A stretch of DNA of 64,000 nt. Source: Bifiguratus adelaidae (Eukaryota; Mucoromycota; Endogonomycetes; Endogonales). The DNA is taken from positions 62,001-126,000 of the forward strand of contig MVBO01000027.1 of the NCBI GenBank assembly GCA_002261195.1, written 5' to 3'. The notes below the pieces were generated by a model that saw only the letters and a program-made list of their open reading frames with translations, did no database searches and was not told where the DNA came from. The stretch's first letter is position 1. Each line of letters begins with the position of its first letter. The position numbers and the translations under genes are program-made. This document shows positions 23,784-33,595 of this stretch, piece after piece.

Positions 23784-25005
23784 ATGCGAGCAGTGACATT
23801 CCAGGAACCATACAAAGTGACGGTAGAGGAGGTCTCTAAACCTGTCATTGAACATCCAGAGGATGCTATCGTTCGAGTCATCTTGGCTGGTCTGTGTGGT
23901 AGCGATCTCCATGTAAGTAGAATGACGGTCAAGGATCTGGCTTGCTGACACCGTCGGAACAGCCTTACCGAGGAGCGGAGAAGGGTCTGGACGCTGGAAC
24001 TATCATGGGTCACGAGTTTGTGGGCTTGGTAGAACAAGTCGGTGATGCGGTACCCGAGCATATCCTCAAGGTCGGTGATCGCGTAGGCTCGGGATTCACA
24101 ACATGTTGTGGACGGTGTTGGTATTGCGAAAAGGGCATCACCTGTCGTTGTGACGAAGGACAACTGTTTGGCTGGTATGTAGTGGTCTCATCACGCAAAA
24201 AGATCCGTACTCATGATCCGATAGGCGAAGTCAACAAAAAGGCATCCATGGCGCCCAAGCCGAATATGTACGGGTACCATTCGCCGCTAGCACGCTTCTG
24301 AAACTCCCCGAGGCAGTGACAGACATTGAGGCTCTCTTGCTCGGCGATATATTCTCAACTGGCTACTTTTGTGTACAGCAAGGACTACAGACGCTTGATC
24401 TGGAAGCCTTTCCCATCGAAACGCTCAAGGTAGCCATCGTCGGATGCGGACCGGTTGGCATCATGACCATTATCGCGGCGCAAGCGCTCGGTATTGCATC
24501 TGAGAATCTCTATGCTATTGATAGTGTCAAGGAGCGGCTAGAATTGGCCCAAAAGTACGGTGCGCAAGCACTAAGCCTACCGGCCGAGAGCGCGGCAAAC
24601 GGATTTCCAGACGTGGTGTCGACTCTAAAGCAAAAAACGACGAATCGGGGCGTGGATCTGGTACTAGAAGTGGTGGGACACACAAGTGCTTTAGAATTAG
24701 GCTACACTATTCTCCGGCCGGCCGGAACCATCTCATCCATTGGCGTTCACACGCACAAGATCTTCCCATTTTCGCCTGGTGACGGCTACGACAAAAATCT
24801 GACCTACCGAAGCGGACGGTGCCCAAGCCGAGCCATGATGGAAAGACTGCTGCCCATCATCAGTAAACGCAAGGCTGACGGCACATGGCCTTGGAACCTT
24901 GAAGGCATCGTAAGTCACCGTGTATCGATAGACGAGGCTGAAATGTGGTATCCCATCTTTGAACGTCGACAGCAAGGTTGTACAAAGGTGGTCTTTCACA
25001 TGTAA
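23784..25005 (+). CDS. zinc-containing medium-chain alcohol dehydrogenase
   Basis: 373 residues in three exons (23784-23912, 23963-24174, 24225-25005). MDR-family features: catalytic-zinc loop AGLCGSDLHPYRGAE, GHEFVGLVEQVGD, structural-zinc cysteines in CCGRCWYCEKGITCRC, then a Rossmann NAD(P) site VAIVGCGPVGIMTI and an acidic IDSVKERLELAQ that favours NAD. The exon join at 24174/24225 restores a continuous GWRSQQKGIHGAQAEYVRVP, a strong check on the model. It resembles the formaldehyde/sorbitol dehydrogenase-like branch; the substrate is not evident. It is cytosolic, with no signal peptide. Confidence 0.9.
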
Positions 25006-25192
25006 AATGATGCCATAAAAGTTTGCCCGAGTTGGTTTGTTTCGGTAAAGCATCGATTGATCACCTTTTGGAGCTACCTCGTACATCCACCAGGAGAGGA
25101 ATAGGCGCGTATCCATATATGGATATGGTTCGAGTGCGGAGTTTGTTCAAGGGCCTGCCTTTTATTACTTGCATTGTACATACATACATGGC

Positions 25193-26074
25193 TTAGCCTT
25201 GACATGACACAGTCGTGGCTCTGGAAGGATCTAATTCATTCAAGACCGAATGCAGAGTGCGGACATCAAACACGATACCGAGATGCTCTGATAGATCCAA
25301 GGGACAGAAATGTTGTAGCACGTAATTGGTCACATTTGGTCCAGAGAGTTGACCGTTCGTATAGGGTGTCACGGCTTCGTCGGTTTCGGTCACGAGGGTG
25401 ACGTACCTTGGTCCTGGCAGCGTATCTCCACCTGCATCCAACTCATTCAAGAAAGAGGACCCAATCACCATTTCCATGCAGGACTGACAGACGGTTTCAG
25501 TGAGCGCGGACATGAACCCGACCTTTTGGGCAAGAGTACCAAGTCCATCGAAGGTGGTACCATGGCCTACAGGCGCTATACCATAAAAGAGATTCACCTT
25601 GGCCGCTCCACCCAAGTTCTTGATATAGTACCGTGGTAGCAGTCCACCTTCGGAGTGACCGACAAGGTCAATCTTGCTGGTACCAGTGGCATTGAGGACC
25701 TTGTCAATGAACGCCGAGATTTCTTTAGCAGAATCCTCGATGGGTGCCAAGCCTCCAAACACTGGACCACCACCATAGGTGGTCGAAAAGACACAGTAAC
25801 CTGCAGCGGCAATACCCGGCGCCATGTATGCCCAATCTAGCCAATGTTAACACCTCTCAATGGGGCGTCGTCTTGGGCACTTACTGTCCTGGCCGTTGCC
25901 AAAAAGGCCATGTACCAAAACCACAGCACGAGGATGCTGGGCTGATGGTTGACAACTCCAGTCGTTCCATCCAGACGTAGAACGCTTCTTCAGTTTCGTC
26001 GGAGCACCTGTAACATGCCTAATGATGCTGTAGAGCACCAGGAGCTTGGTCAACGAAGCAACGACGAAACGCAT
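25193..26074 (-). CDS. secreted alpha/beta-hydrolase lipase (Lipase_2-like)
   Basis: Two exons joined as GNGQDNWAYMAPG, with the intron near 25840-25890. A signal peptide (MRFVVASLTKLLVLYSIIRHVTGA) starts the protein. The core begins VVLVHGLFGN (oxyanion loop), has nucleophile motif GHSEGG, and a plausible catalytic His in LSEHLGIVFD near the C-terminus. Cysteines in VCQSCMEM and a terminal SCQG suggest disulfides. It resembles triacylglycerol lipases of the LIP/Lipase_2 class, common in actinomycetes and found in fungi. It is likely an extracellular lipase and lies tail to tail with the alcohol dehydrogenase. Confidence 0.85.
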
Positions 26075-26144
26075 GACAAGAGGTTTGGTGTTGATCGGCC
26101 AGAGATTGTCCCTAGGGATAGCGTGATATCACACTTGACTCCTC

Positions 26145-26150
26145 TATATA
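26145..26150 (-). promoter_or_regulatory. TATA-box candidate for the lipase gene
   Basis: TATATA lies about 70 bp upstream of the lipase start at 26074 on the minus strand, a typical position. Confidence 0.4.
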
Positions 26151-27233
26151 CCTTTTCTTATGCACTGCCATCTATTTTATTTTAAAGCGCGCCTCGTACA
26201 AGATCTTTGTGTTTGGGAAATACCCAAAACCACTGACAAACATTTCCTTCGACACGCTATTTCACGTGTACGGGAGCGCCAAACCGACGGGACATACCTC
26301 CAAACAAGACAAAACATGTGTCAAAGACCGAATTCGATCCCCTACTCTACATTTATTCCCCCCAACGCATTCTACACCAAAGCCATGTGTTCCACATGCT
26401 TTCCATCTATGGTCACTGTTCCACAAAGTGGCATCATCACCTGCTGACAGCCTTGCCACATTCGGGTTGGGTGATCGTCAGAGTAGCTCTTGTCCCTGTT
26501 GGTCATCCAGACGCGTCAATGTCGATTTTTCCGGCCGTCATCGCCCCCATTGTTCCCATGCACATAGGATCGTAAGAGCATCACAATTTTCCATTTGCCC
26601 TTTTTAGGGTTGTTTCGTGCTTCTCTGCAGTCGGTGGTGGATGAGCGTAACGCTGATACGTCTGGGACATGTCACTCTCTGCCGTTGCTGGCCGGATGCT
26701 GTGGTAATGTGGTATGTCTTAAGCTGAAAGGCAGAACGTCGGGACTCTTTGCGCGATAGATTGGCTTCACAGCCCAGTCCTTCAACCTAAAAGGCGATCT
26801 CTTTCTCTTCTCGGGCCAAAGTGATCACGAGACAACCCCTTTGTTGCTTACCAATCCAGGCGAGTGGAACATGTCATGCTACCATTCTGCATTCCGGCTC
26901 AGCACAAACAATCCGAGACACGCGTGATCACTATCCAGAGCGTCTTGGTTTCCCCATCCCATGAATGTTGCCTTTTTGGACTCGCCAAATTCCCTCCCCT
27001 GTCGGCATTGACTCGCGGAACGGCAACATGTCTGGTACAATCCAAGAATTATAAGCGTCAGTTTATCACAATATCACTGCAAGTGGAGTATGCCATCAAG
27101 GACATTCAAACTATACTCTTACAACACCTTTCACCCACTTCTAATCCAGCAATGAATGAAAATTATCTGCGCGTCAACATTTGGCCCTTTCTGTTCGAGC
27201 TGATAGCTCTCGTCAACCTACACATCAACCCTC
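26151..27233. other. intergenic region, no supported gene
   Basis: About 1.1 kb between the divergent lipase and RRP42. Open frames up to 132 codons exist but have no ATG at a sensible place, no splice support and no recognisable protein features. A TTAGGG-like motif (TTTAGGGTTG) sits near 26605. I see no RNA gene. Confidence 0.45.
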
Positions 27234-28450
27234 ATGCAGTCTGCATTTGTATCGCCGGCTGAACGAGACTTTATAGCCAAAGGTGTCAATGCAGACGTTC
27301 GCGCCGATGGACGGAACAGACTAGCCTACCGCGAGATCACGCTCGAAACAGGTGTGATCAGTCAGACCAGTGGTAGTGCTCGGTGCAGGGTTGGCACTGG
27401 TTCTGATGTTCTCGTTGGTGTCAAGGTGGAGATTGGAGAGACTGGTGCCACTGGTGGTCCCGATGACGAAGGCTATGTGGTGTGCAATGTGGAGTGGTAA
27501 GTGTTGATTCTTTAGTTTTGGCTTTTGAGTGCGCCTGCGAAAGCCGTTGTAACGATGCGGACGGGATGGCATCGTTGACCATAGAAGAAGCTAACTGGAG
27601 TCCTAGTTCTCCTTCCGCTTCGCAACAGTTTGAAGGAAGAGGTGCAGACGAGATCAACAATGAATACACGCAGGCATTGCAACGGATATACAGTGGAAAG
27701 CAATGCGGTATAAACTTGAAGAAGCTTTGTATCATACCACGCATGCAATGTTGGGTGATTTACATTGATGCCTTGGTAAGAGTCGCACATGGAACAGTGT
27801 CTTGGTATTGCTAATTGACGAACAACTTCTCAGGTGCTCGACTATGACGGCAATGTGTTTGACGCCATCACGATAGCCACACGAGCTACACTATTCAACA
27901 CACGGATACCTAAAACGACTATTGCCGATATGGGAGAGGGCGCCATGGAGTTTGAGGTGCTTGATGATGTTGAGGAGGCTGAGAGAATAGAAGGGTGGGA
28001 CAATGTACCCATCTCGGTGACGTTGAACAAGGTCAGTGGTTTGCTCTTTACAACGCATGCCGAGAGCTAAGGACGATACGTTGTACCTAATACCTGAATA
28101 CGCATATGCAGATTGGGAATCGGTATTTCGTCGACGCTGCACCGCTAGAAGAACTATGTGCCGATGTGCGGCTGATGGTTTCTGTCAACGAGAAGGGCAA
28201 CATCTGCTCCATGCAAAAGGGCGGAAGCGGCAGCATAGAACCTACCCTGTTGAACGAGATGCTGAACGTGAGTACTGCACCTGCGTATACCCTGTTCCCC
28301 ACCAACACTTGTCCTTAATAGTCTTCACAAACCATTGCTCTCGCTATTATCAAAGCACAAAATATCCAACTCGAGGAAGAAGAGGCTCAAGAGCTTGCTA
28401 AGCGATCGACAGGGCAACATGTTGAGAAGCTGGGATTCTTTGCTGCGTAA
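27234..28450 (+). CDS. RRP42: exosome subunit Rrp42 (RNase PH fold)
   Basis: 304 residues in five exons (27234-27496, 27607-27775, 27834-28031, 28112-28267, 28322-28450). Family features: AERDFIAKGVNADVRADGRNRLAYR at the start, GSARCRVGTGSDVLVGVKVE, FEGRGADEI, IDALVLDYDGNVFDA, VTLNKIGNRYFVDA and SMQKGGSGSIEP. Rrp42 is a catalytically inactive RNase PH-like subunit of the six-member ring of the RNA exosome, acting in nuclear and cytoplasmic 3'-5' RNA processing and decay. The first intron is 110 bp, longer than most nearby. The length matches yeast and human (EXOSC7) orthologs. Confidence 0.95.
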
Positions 28451-28748
28451 CTTTGTCACACGGTGGTCATTGTATCATAGTACTGCAATACACATTACCT
28501 TCACATATATACGAATTCAACGTGGAGTAAAGCAGATTCGTTAGAGATATTAGACGTGAGATCTTGATACTACCACATCGAAAAGGACACTAGCGAACGA
28601 AGCAAACTTCTTGAACACTGTCAACAGAGTCTAATTCGCTGACAAAACATTAAGCTCCCATAATAATCTTCGTCGGGTCTGTCGATAAGCTTCGAGTACA
28701 AATCCAAACTTCCGAATTTGCTTACTTGTATGGCGATAGCAACCACGC

Positions 28749-29045
28749 ATGACTCAAGAGCTATTGCTTTTAAATCTTCCAGACGAGGCCTTGGAAATCG
28801 CTCGAAGATGCAAACTTCGGCCTGAAATCCTATCGTTCGTTCCAGAAGTGCTGCAAGCGGATCGACAACATCGCACAACCGAAGCATGTGGCAAAATTGC
28901 ATTCAAACGCTTGCAAGACAAATGTGTCATGTATCCAGAGCTTCCCGATGTTCATTATTACAATGGACAACGCGCTGCGATTCCGGAATTCTCGTTGAAC
29001 ACGCTGATCAAGGCTCGGCTAGAAGATCGCATGTGGAGGATTTAG
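28749..29045 (+). CDS. hypothetical protein, probable first exon of a lineage-specific gene
   Basis: 98 codons from ATG 28749. Helical and basic (LLLLNLPDEALEIARRCKLRP, ACGKIAFKRLQDKCVMYPELP). No known domain recognised. A diverged copy of the second half occurs at 30150-30300 (VTKIAYKLLKDQCYKYPF), showing that the segment was once selected as protein. It may be spliced to the open frame at 29246-29773, but no donor/acceptor pair I tried gives a clear join. Confidence 0.4.
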   Translation: MTQELLLLNLPDEALEIARRCKLRPEILSFVPEVLQADRQHRTTEACGKIAFKRLQDKCVMYPELPDVHYYNGQRAAIPEFSLNTLIKARLEDRMWRI

Positions 29046-29245
29046 AACACACATATCTCGAACCTAGGAGCGCGGCTAAGTTATAACGTTTCTGGGCTTT
29101 CAGGCGTAGCCTTGTTGTACTTCTTGGAATTCAAAAAGTGGCTTACACCGCAACAATGGTCCTCAATGCCACGAAAAAAGGTCAAATTCGTCCTTACGTT
29201 CATAACTTTTGCGCTTGATGCTCTGCTAACATTGAAACCTGACAG

Positions 29246-29773
29246 GATCAGCCCAAAGTGACCAACATTATCTACGTGGGAACGCAGAACATATCGTCGA
29301 AGAGCTCGCTCTATGACATATTTGACTTGCCCGGCGAAACCTGGCTCCACTGGACAAGCCTTAAAAGCCCTTTTCGAGTGTCAACACAGGAAGTGTTCTT
29401 TGAGGACTGCTCTAGGTGTCCCACAGTCCATCTTCGTCCTTCAAGACTTTATTGCAGGGGCAAATGCCTGCGCAACTGTACCAAGTCATGTCTTGAACGT
29501 TTACGTCAATCCTCAAGTTCAACAACGCATCAGTCAAGCAAACGTATTCCGGTGGAGAAGAAAATGCTCTGCGGCTGGATCAAAAAATATGATCACTTCA
29601 TGAATACCGAGGCCATTGACGAAGATTGCAGCTTTTGCAATGGCAAAATCTTATTTCAGGTCTGTGATCCATGGGGCACGATTCACGTGTACAAGGATCT
29701 CCGAGGATTGTTCAATTCTGACTGGTTCCGGGAACAAAATGCGGCGGACGTGGAATTGTGTTCCTACCTTTAA
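29246..29773 (+). CDS. hypothetical protein, probable later exon of the same unknown gene
   Basis: Open for about 175 codons after a plausible acceptor (GACAG at 29241-29245). It has no ATG near the start, so it is more likely an internal or last exon than a gene. The C-terminal part (RIPVEKKMLCGWIKKYDHF, then DEDCSFCNGKILFQVCDPWG) has paired cysteines and an echo at 30480-30640. Part of the stretch also reads open in another frame (VPQSIFVLQDFIAGANACATVP), so the exon structure is unsettled. No family recognised. Confidence 0.35.
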   Translation, partial: DQPKVTNIIYVGTQNISSKSSLYDIFDLPGETWLHWTSLKSPFRVSTQEVFFEDCSRCPTVHLRPSRLYCRGKCLRNCTKSCLERLRQSSSSTTHQSSKRIPVEKKMLCGWIKKYDHFMNTEAIDEDCSFCNGKILFQVCDPWGTIHVYKDLRGLFNSDWFREQNAADVELCSYL

Positions 29774-30095
29774 GTGGATAGTGGATCCGTCCGATTGACT
29801 TCAGAGAAGCCATCAGAGATCAAGGACGAGGTTCTGTTCGTGTCGTGTATATACACCGATTGGAAGGTCTGGAAACGGGATGAGGTGGGTATCGAGACTT
29901 TTCATGATGGCAGCTACTGACGTGATGTGATCATCTATAAAGCGAAATGAGGCGCATGGGCATTGCTGATGTACATCACATTCACGTAGAGGCAGAGATT
30001 CAGATCATGTCAAGTTGTATTGCATTACTTCATGAATTGAGTAACAAACAGAGCTCAATTAAATCTTATCTTCGCATGAAATAAATAATAGTGGG

Positions 30096-30669
30096 GTGGC
30101 CTCAAGGATTGAAGCAAGTGCACAGGTTAATTCGCACTCCGGGCTCACAATCTATTTTCACGAAGCTGGTCAAGAGCGTTGCGTTACGAAAATTGCATAC
30201 AAGCTCTTAAAGGACCAATGTTATAAATATCCATTCCTTCGCCTTCCGCGATTATACTGTATTCAAGTAGCGAAGAGGCCGCCATTCGCGAAATGCTCTG
30301 TACGTAAGGTGCTTAACTTTCGATTAGAAGAAACATGAGACACATCTAGAAGAATGAAGCCTGGGAAATGACAGCATATGTAACAACAAACAGCAGCGGC
30401 GCGGTGATTCCATTTCTTGGGCCGCGACCGACATTGATTATGTGCCTCAGGGAGTTCCGCACACTTGCACTCATTTACCGGTTCACAAGAAGATGCTGTA
30501 TGTCTGGCTGAGAATTGTCCAAGTACGACATCAACATTCGAGCCATGACGATGATCTCTACTACTCTGAGAAACATGTTATCTTCACTATCCGCGATCAT
30601 TTTGGCGTAAAATCATCCATTCGACGACCTTCGAGAATTGATGTCTTACTGCGCTCTTTGTGGAGTTGA
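30096..30669 (+). pseudogene. decayed copy of the unknown gene at 28.7-29.8 kb
   Basis: Two segments align by eye with the upstream gene in the same order: KIAYKLLKDQCYKYPFLRLP with KIAFKRLQDKCVMYPELP, and PVHKKMLYVWLRIVQ with PVEKKMLCGWIKKYD. The regions between them are not open in one frame. The simplest reading is a tandem duplication of about 1.3 kb followed by decay of the second copy. The stretch 30670-31021 beyond it holds no recognisable gene. Confidence 0.4.
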
Positions 30670-31021
30670 TCGTCGGGACTACGAGAAAACATCGACCATG
30701 GAGTCGATCATGGATCTCTCACCTTGTTCCGCAAAACCGGTAGCACTAGCCAAAGTGTCCCACGTGCAGAAGCTTCGAAATCTTTTATGCTTACGCAGAT
30801 TGGAAAGCGTGGACACGTAGGTATGCAATTCTGCGTAAATCGCCCGCCGCACCCGAAGCACAACCGTCTTATGTTTAGGAAAGTGCTGAGATTACAGTCA
30901 ACATACGCCACATAGGATACGGAAATCGCCACTAGGTGGAATTGCGAAAGACAATTGCGACAAATAGTAGCTTCATCAAATATGGCATTTCAAAGCTCCA
31001 AATGTATTGACAAAGCTAGCC

Positions 31022-33331
31022 TTATAGACCAACTGGCGGTTTTACAGACAACAATGTCAAACTCCACAATTGAACTGCATCACTTTCTGTGCCCGTAGGA
31101 CTAAGAGATCCCAAATCCGTGACCGAATAGCTATCCGAGGCGTTATTGTAGGTCCAACTCCAGACTTCCGTGTACTTGACACTTGGCTGTGAATTGATAA
31201 TGTTCCACAAGGCCTTTTGAGCATCCTTCAAGGGACTTACGACCGTTGGATCCAGCGTTGTTGAATTCGTCGTGGAATTGGTGGAAGTTGAATCTGGACT
31301 GTTACCCAATTGCTTGGCTAAACCATAGGCCATCATCGACTGTTGAAACGACCATACGACGGTGCCGTGGTAAGCGGTTCGATCCATGAGCGACCACAAG
31401 GTGTCGTTGCCAGAGAAGGCTGGATTCGCGACCACCAAGCCCACATCCGTTGACAGACCGGCGGGAAAACGCGACGTGATCAGGTTTGCTGTTGTATTCA
31501 AAAAGGAGGCCGGAAGTGGGTCATCACGGTACGTCAAGAGGAAAGACTCGTCTGTATTCATGACGCAAATAGGCGTGCCGTCTTGTGCTAGCGAAACTGC
31601 GTAAAAGTTCAAGGCGCTGTTGTTTGAGAAATCCGTGATATTGCTGGGTGAGACAGCCGTCAAGTTTGCAAACGACGTGTAATTAGCTAGTTGAGCAGCA
31701 GCATCTTGCGAGGATATATTGCACTCAAAGAAGTGAAGTGAGTTTTGTTCCCATACGGAAGCAATCTGAGATGCATTGGTGGCCAAATTGTCCAGCCAGC
31801 TAGTACCGTTTCCGCCGTTTCCGCTGCCACCGCCACTAGGTGTTGGAATAGCCGTCGTAGTGCTCGTGGCACTCCAGCTTGAATGGCCGTGGCCGTGGCC
31901 GTGACCATTGTGTTGCTTGTGATCTTGATGATGCCCTCCACGTTTGGAAAGTGAGCCCGACGTGGAGCTGGTGCCATTAAAGATACCGGCCTCGGCAAGT
32001 CGAGCAATGGCACGGACAGCAGCCGGGATCAAGGCGGCGTTCACATCGAAGGGATACTTTCCACCTGCAAGTCCAATGTTGGAGTCTCGCCAGTCACCAA
32101 CATTGGGATCCCGAATTTGCACGAGATTGCTCGCCGTCGGATTGTTGGCGAAAGGGGCAGCACTATCCATGACCCGATGAACATTGTCGAGTAACAGGTC
32201 CATGTACGTTCCATTCTGCATAGTCGCTTGCCTTGACAGTAACTGACTCGATTGGTTGGCCCCAGACGGCAGATCCAAAAAGTAATGAGCCAAGGCCGGA
32301 AGAAGCAGGTAATCGGTGTCCAACATGATGTAACTGCAAATCAATGAATCGCCGAGGTACGATTCGTTCATTTGGATGTGTTGCCATGAAGCGTAGTCGC
32401 CAATGGTCTCTTCATGACAGACATAGCCAGCCGTAGCGTTGATACGTTCCAACGCGGCACTAAAGACCGATTCGATCGCCGTCTGACTCAGTTGATCCAT
32501 CATGAGCCGAAGTGTAATCAAAGTGTCTCGGCCGAAATAGGTCAAGAAACGCCATCCACCGGCGAGGAACTTTTCGTGGTACGTCAGGAACGAAAAGTCG
32601 GTGGCTGCTGGATCACTGGTGTCCACTGCCGTGCCATTTATGAAATCCTCCGAGACCGACAGTGCATGTAGCTCCGGCTCGTTCAAAATAACAGTGAAAT
32701 TGACGTTGGCGCTGCTTGTACCGTTCGCCAGATTGATGGTCACGTTGCCGTTTGTTTGATCGATGCCAAACGTGGTCGAACTGTCCAAGGCCGTTAAAGT
32801 CAAGTTCATAAAGAATGTTTGATTGAAAAAGATCCGATGGAGGGTTACCGAGGAGTTTTGCAACGAGACATTGGCGGCCATCTGAGGGTAAATGATCTGC
32901 GGTCCCTCAACGTAGTCTCGTAGGGCACGAACACTACCGAGCACCTCCACATTGATCCGTGCACTCTGTGAGAATGTCATGGTCCCTTGGACACCCACCG
33001 CATCCGGTCGACCTCCGCCGACGGCAATAGGTCCGACGCCCGAAATGGAATTGTTCACCATACGCACCGCCAAGGGGGTCGATCCATTCACCAAAGGTTC
33101 AAAATAGGTCATGGCACCACTGTTGCCAGCCGGGAAAGCGGCCACAAATCGATTCACAGTAGACGCATTGTTATTGGAGAGCAACACTTGCGCGGCCACA
33201 TTGGCGTCTCGGTAGAGGTATTGATCATACCCTTGTGAATTCAGGTACCGATACACTGATCCATTAGAGCTATTTGTTTGAGCACAAGCAACGGCAATGA
33301 TTGCCAACAGGACAATCCAACGACAGACCAT
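31022..33331 (-). CDS. secreted six-hairpin glycosidase (debranching-enzyme-like)
   Basis: 769 residues in one uninterrupted exon. A signal peptide (MVCRWIVLLAIIAVACAQT) is followed by an Asn-rich, heavily glycosylatable beta region to residue ~250. Then an (alpha/alpha)6-type catalytic region: WRFLTYFGRDTLITLRLMM, VCHEETIGDYASWQ, VGDWRDSNIGLAGGKYPFDVN and a late WSWTYNN, reminiscent of the GDE_C/amylo-1,6-glucosidase clan. A low-complexity His/Gly linker with HGHGHGHG splits the catalytic part near residue 470. Likely extracellular action on alpha-glucans or similar; specificity unknown. The lack of introns is unusual beside its intron-rich neighbours. Confidence 0.75.
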   Translation of the reverse strand: MVCRWIVLLAIIAVACAQTNSSNGSVYRYLNSQGYDQYLYRDANVAAQVLLSNNNASTVNRFVAAFPAGNSGAMTYFEPLVNGSTPLAVRMVNNSISGVGPIAVGGGRPDAVGVQGTMTFSQSARINVEVLGSVRALRDYVEGPQIIYPQMAANVSLQNSSVTLHRIFFNQTFFMNLTLTALDSSTTFGIDQTNGNVTINLANGTSSANVNFTVILNEPELHALSVSEDFINGTAVDTSDPAATDFSFLTYHEKFLAGGWRFLTYFGRDTLITLRLMMDQLSQTAIESVFSAALERINATAGYVCHEETIGDYASWQHIQMNESYLGDSLICSYIMLDTDYLLLPALAHYFLDLPSGANQSSQLLSRQATMQNGTYMDLLLDNVHRVMDSAAPFANNPTASNLVQIRDPNVGDWRDSNIGLAGGKYPFDVNAALIPAAVRAIARLAEAGIFNGTSSTSGSLSKRGGHHQDHKQHNGHGHGHGHSSWSATSTTTAIPTPSGGGSGNGGNGTSWLDNLATNASQIASVWEQNSLHFFECNISSQDAAAQLANYTSFANLTAVSPSNITDFSNNSALNFYAVSLAQDGTPICVMNTDESFLLTYRDDPLPASFLNTTANLITSRFPAGLSTDVGLVVANPAFSGNDTLWSLMDRTAYHGTVVWSFQQSMMAYGLAKQLGNSPDSTSTNSTTNSTTLDPTVVSPLKDAQKALWNIINSQPSVKYTEVWSWTYNNASDSYSVTDLGSLSPTGTESDAVQLWSLTLLSVKPPVGL

Positions 33332-33595
33332 AACGTGATTTCAAGGCACGGTGCTTATTTAATAGGGCAGCGCAATTTAGCGGGACGGAAATATTTCGTC
33401 ATGCCACCTTTTGTGTCAACGATTTTCCCACACTAGAGACGTTTTGGAAAGCGCGGTTCCCATAGTAATTAGACCTTATGGCGGCTAAAGGCGGGACGTG
33501 AGAGTCTTGTATTATTGCGAGAGGTTAATTCACGTAAGGAAAAACGTGCCGGTCCGGTATACATGCCATTTGCCGCGGGATTCACTGTTACATGC

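Noticed and set aside
26864-27262. 132-codon frame just upstream of RRP42
   Set aside because: Starts at GTG, overlaps the real RRP42 start in another frame, and has no recognisable protein pattern.
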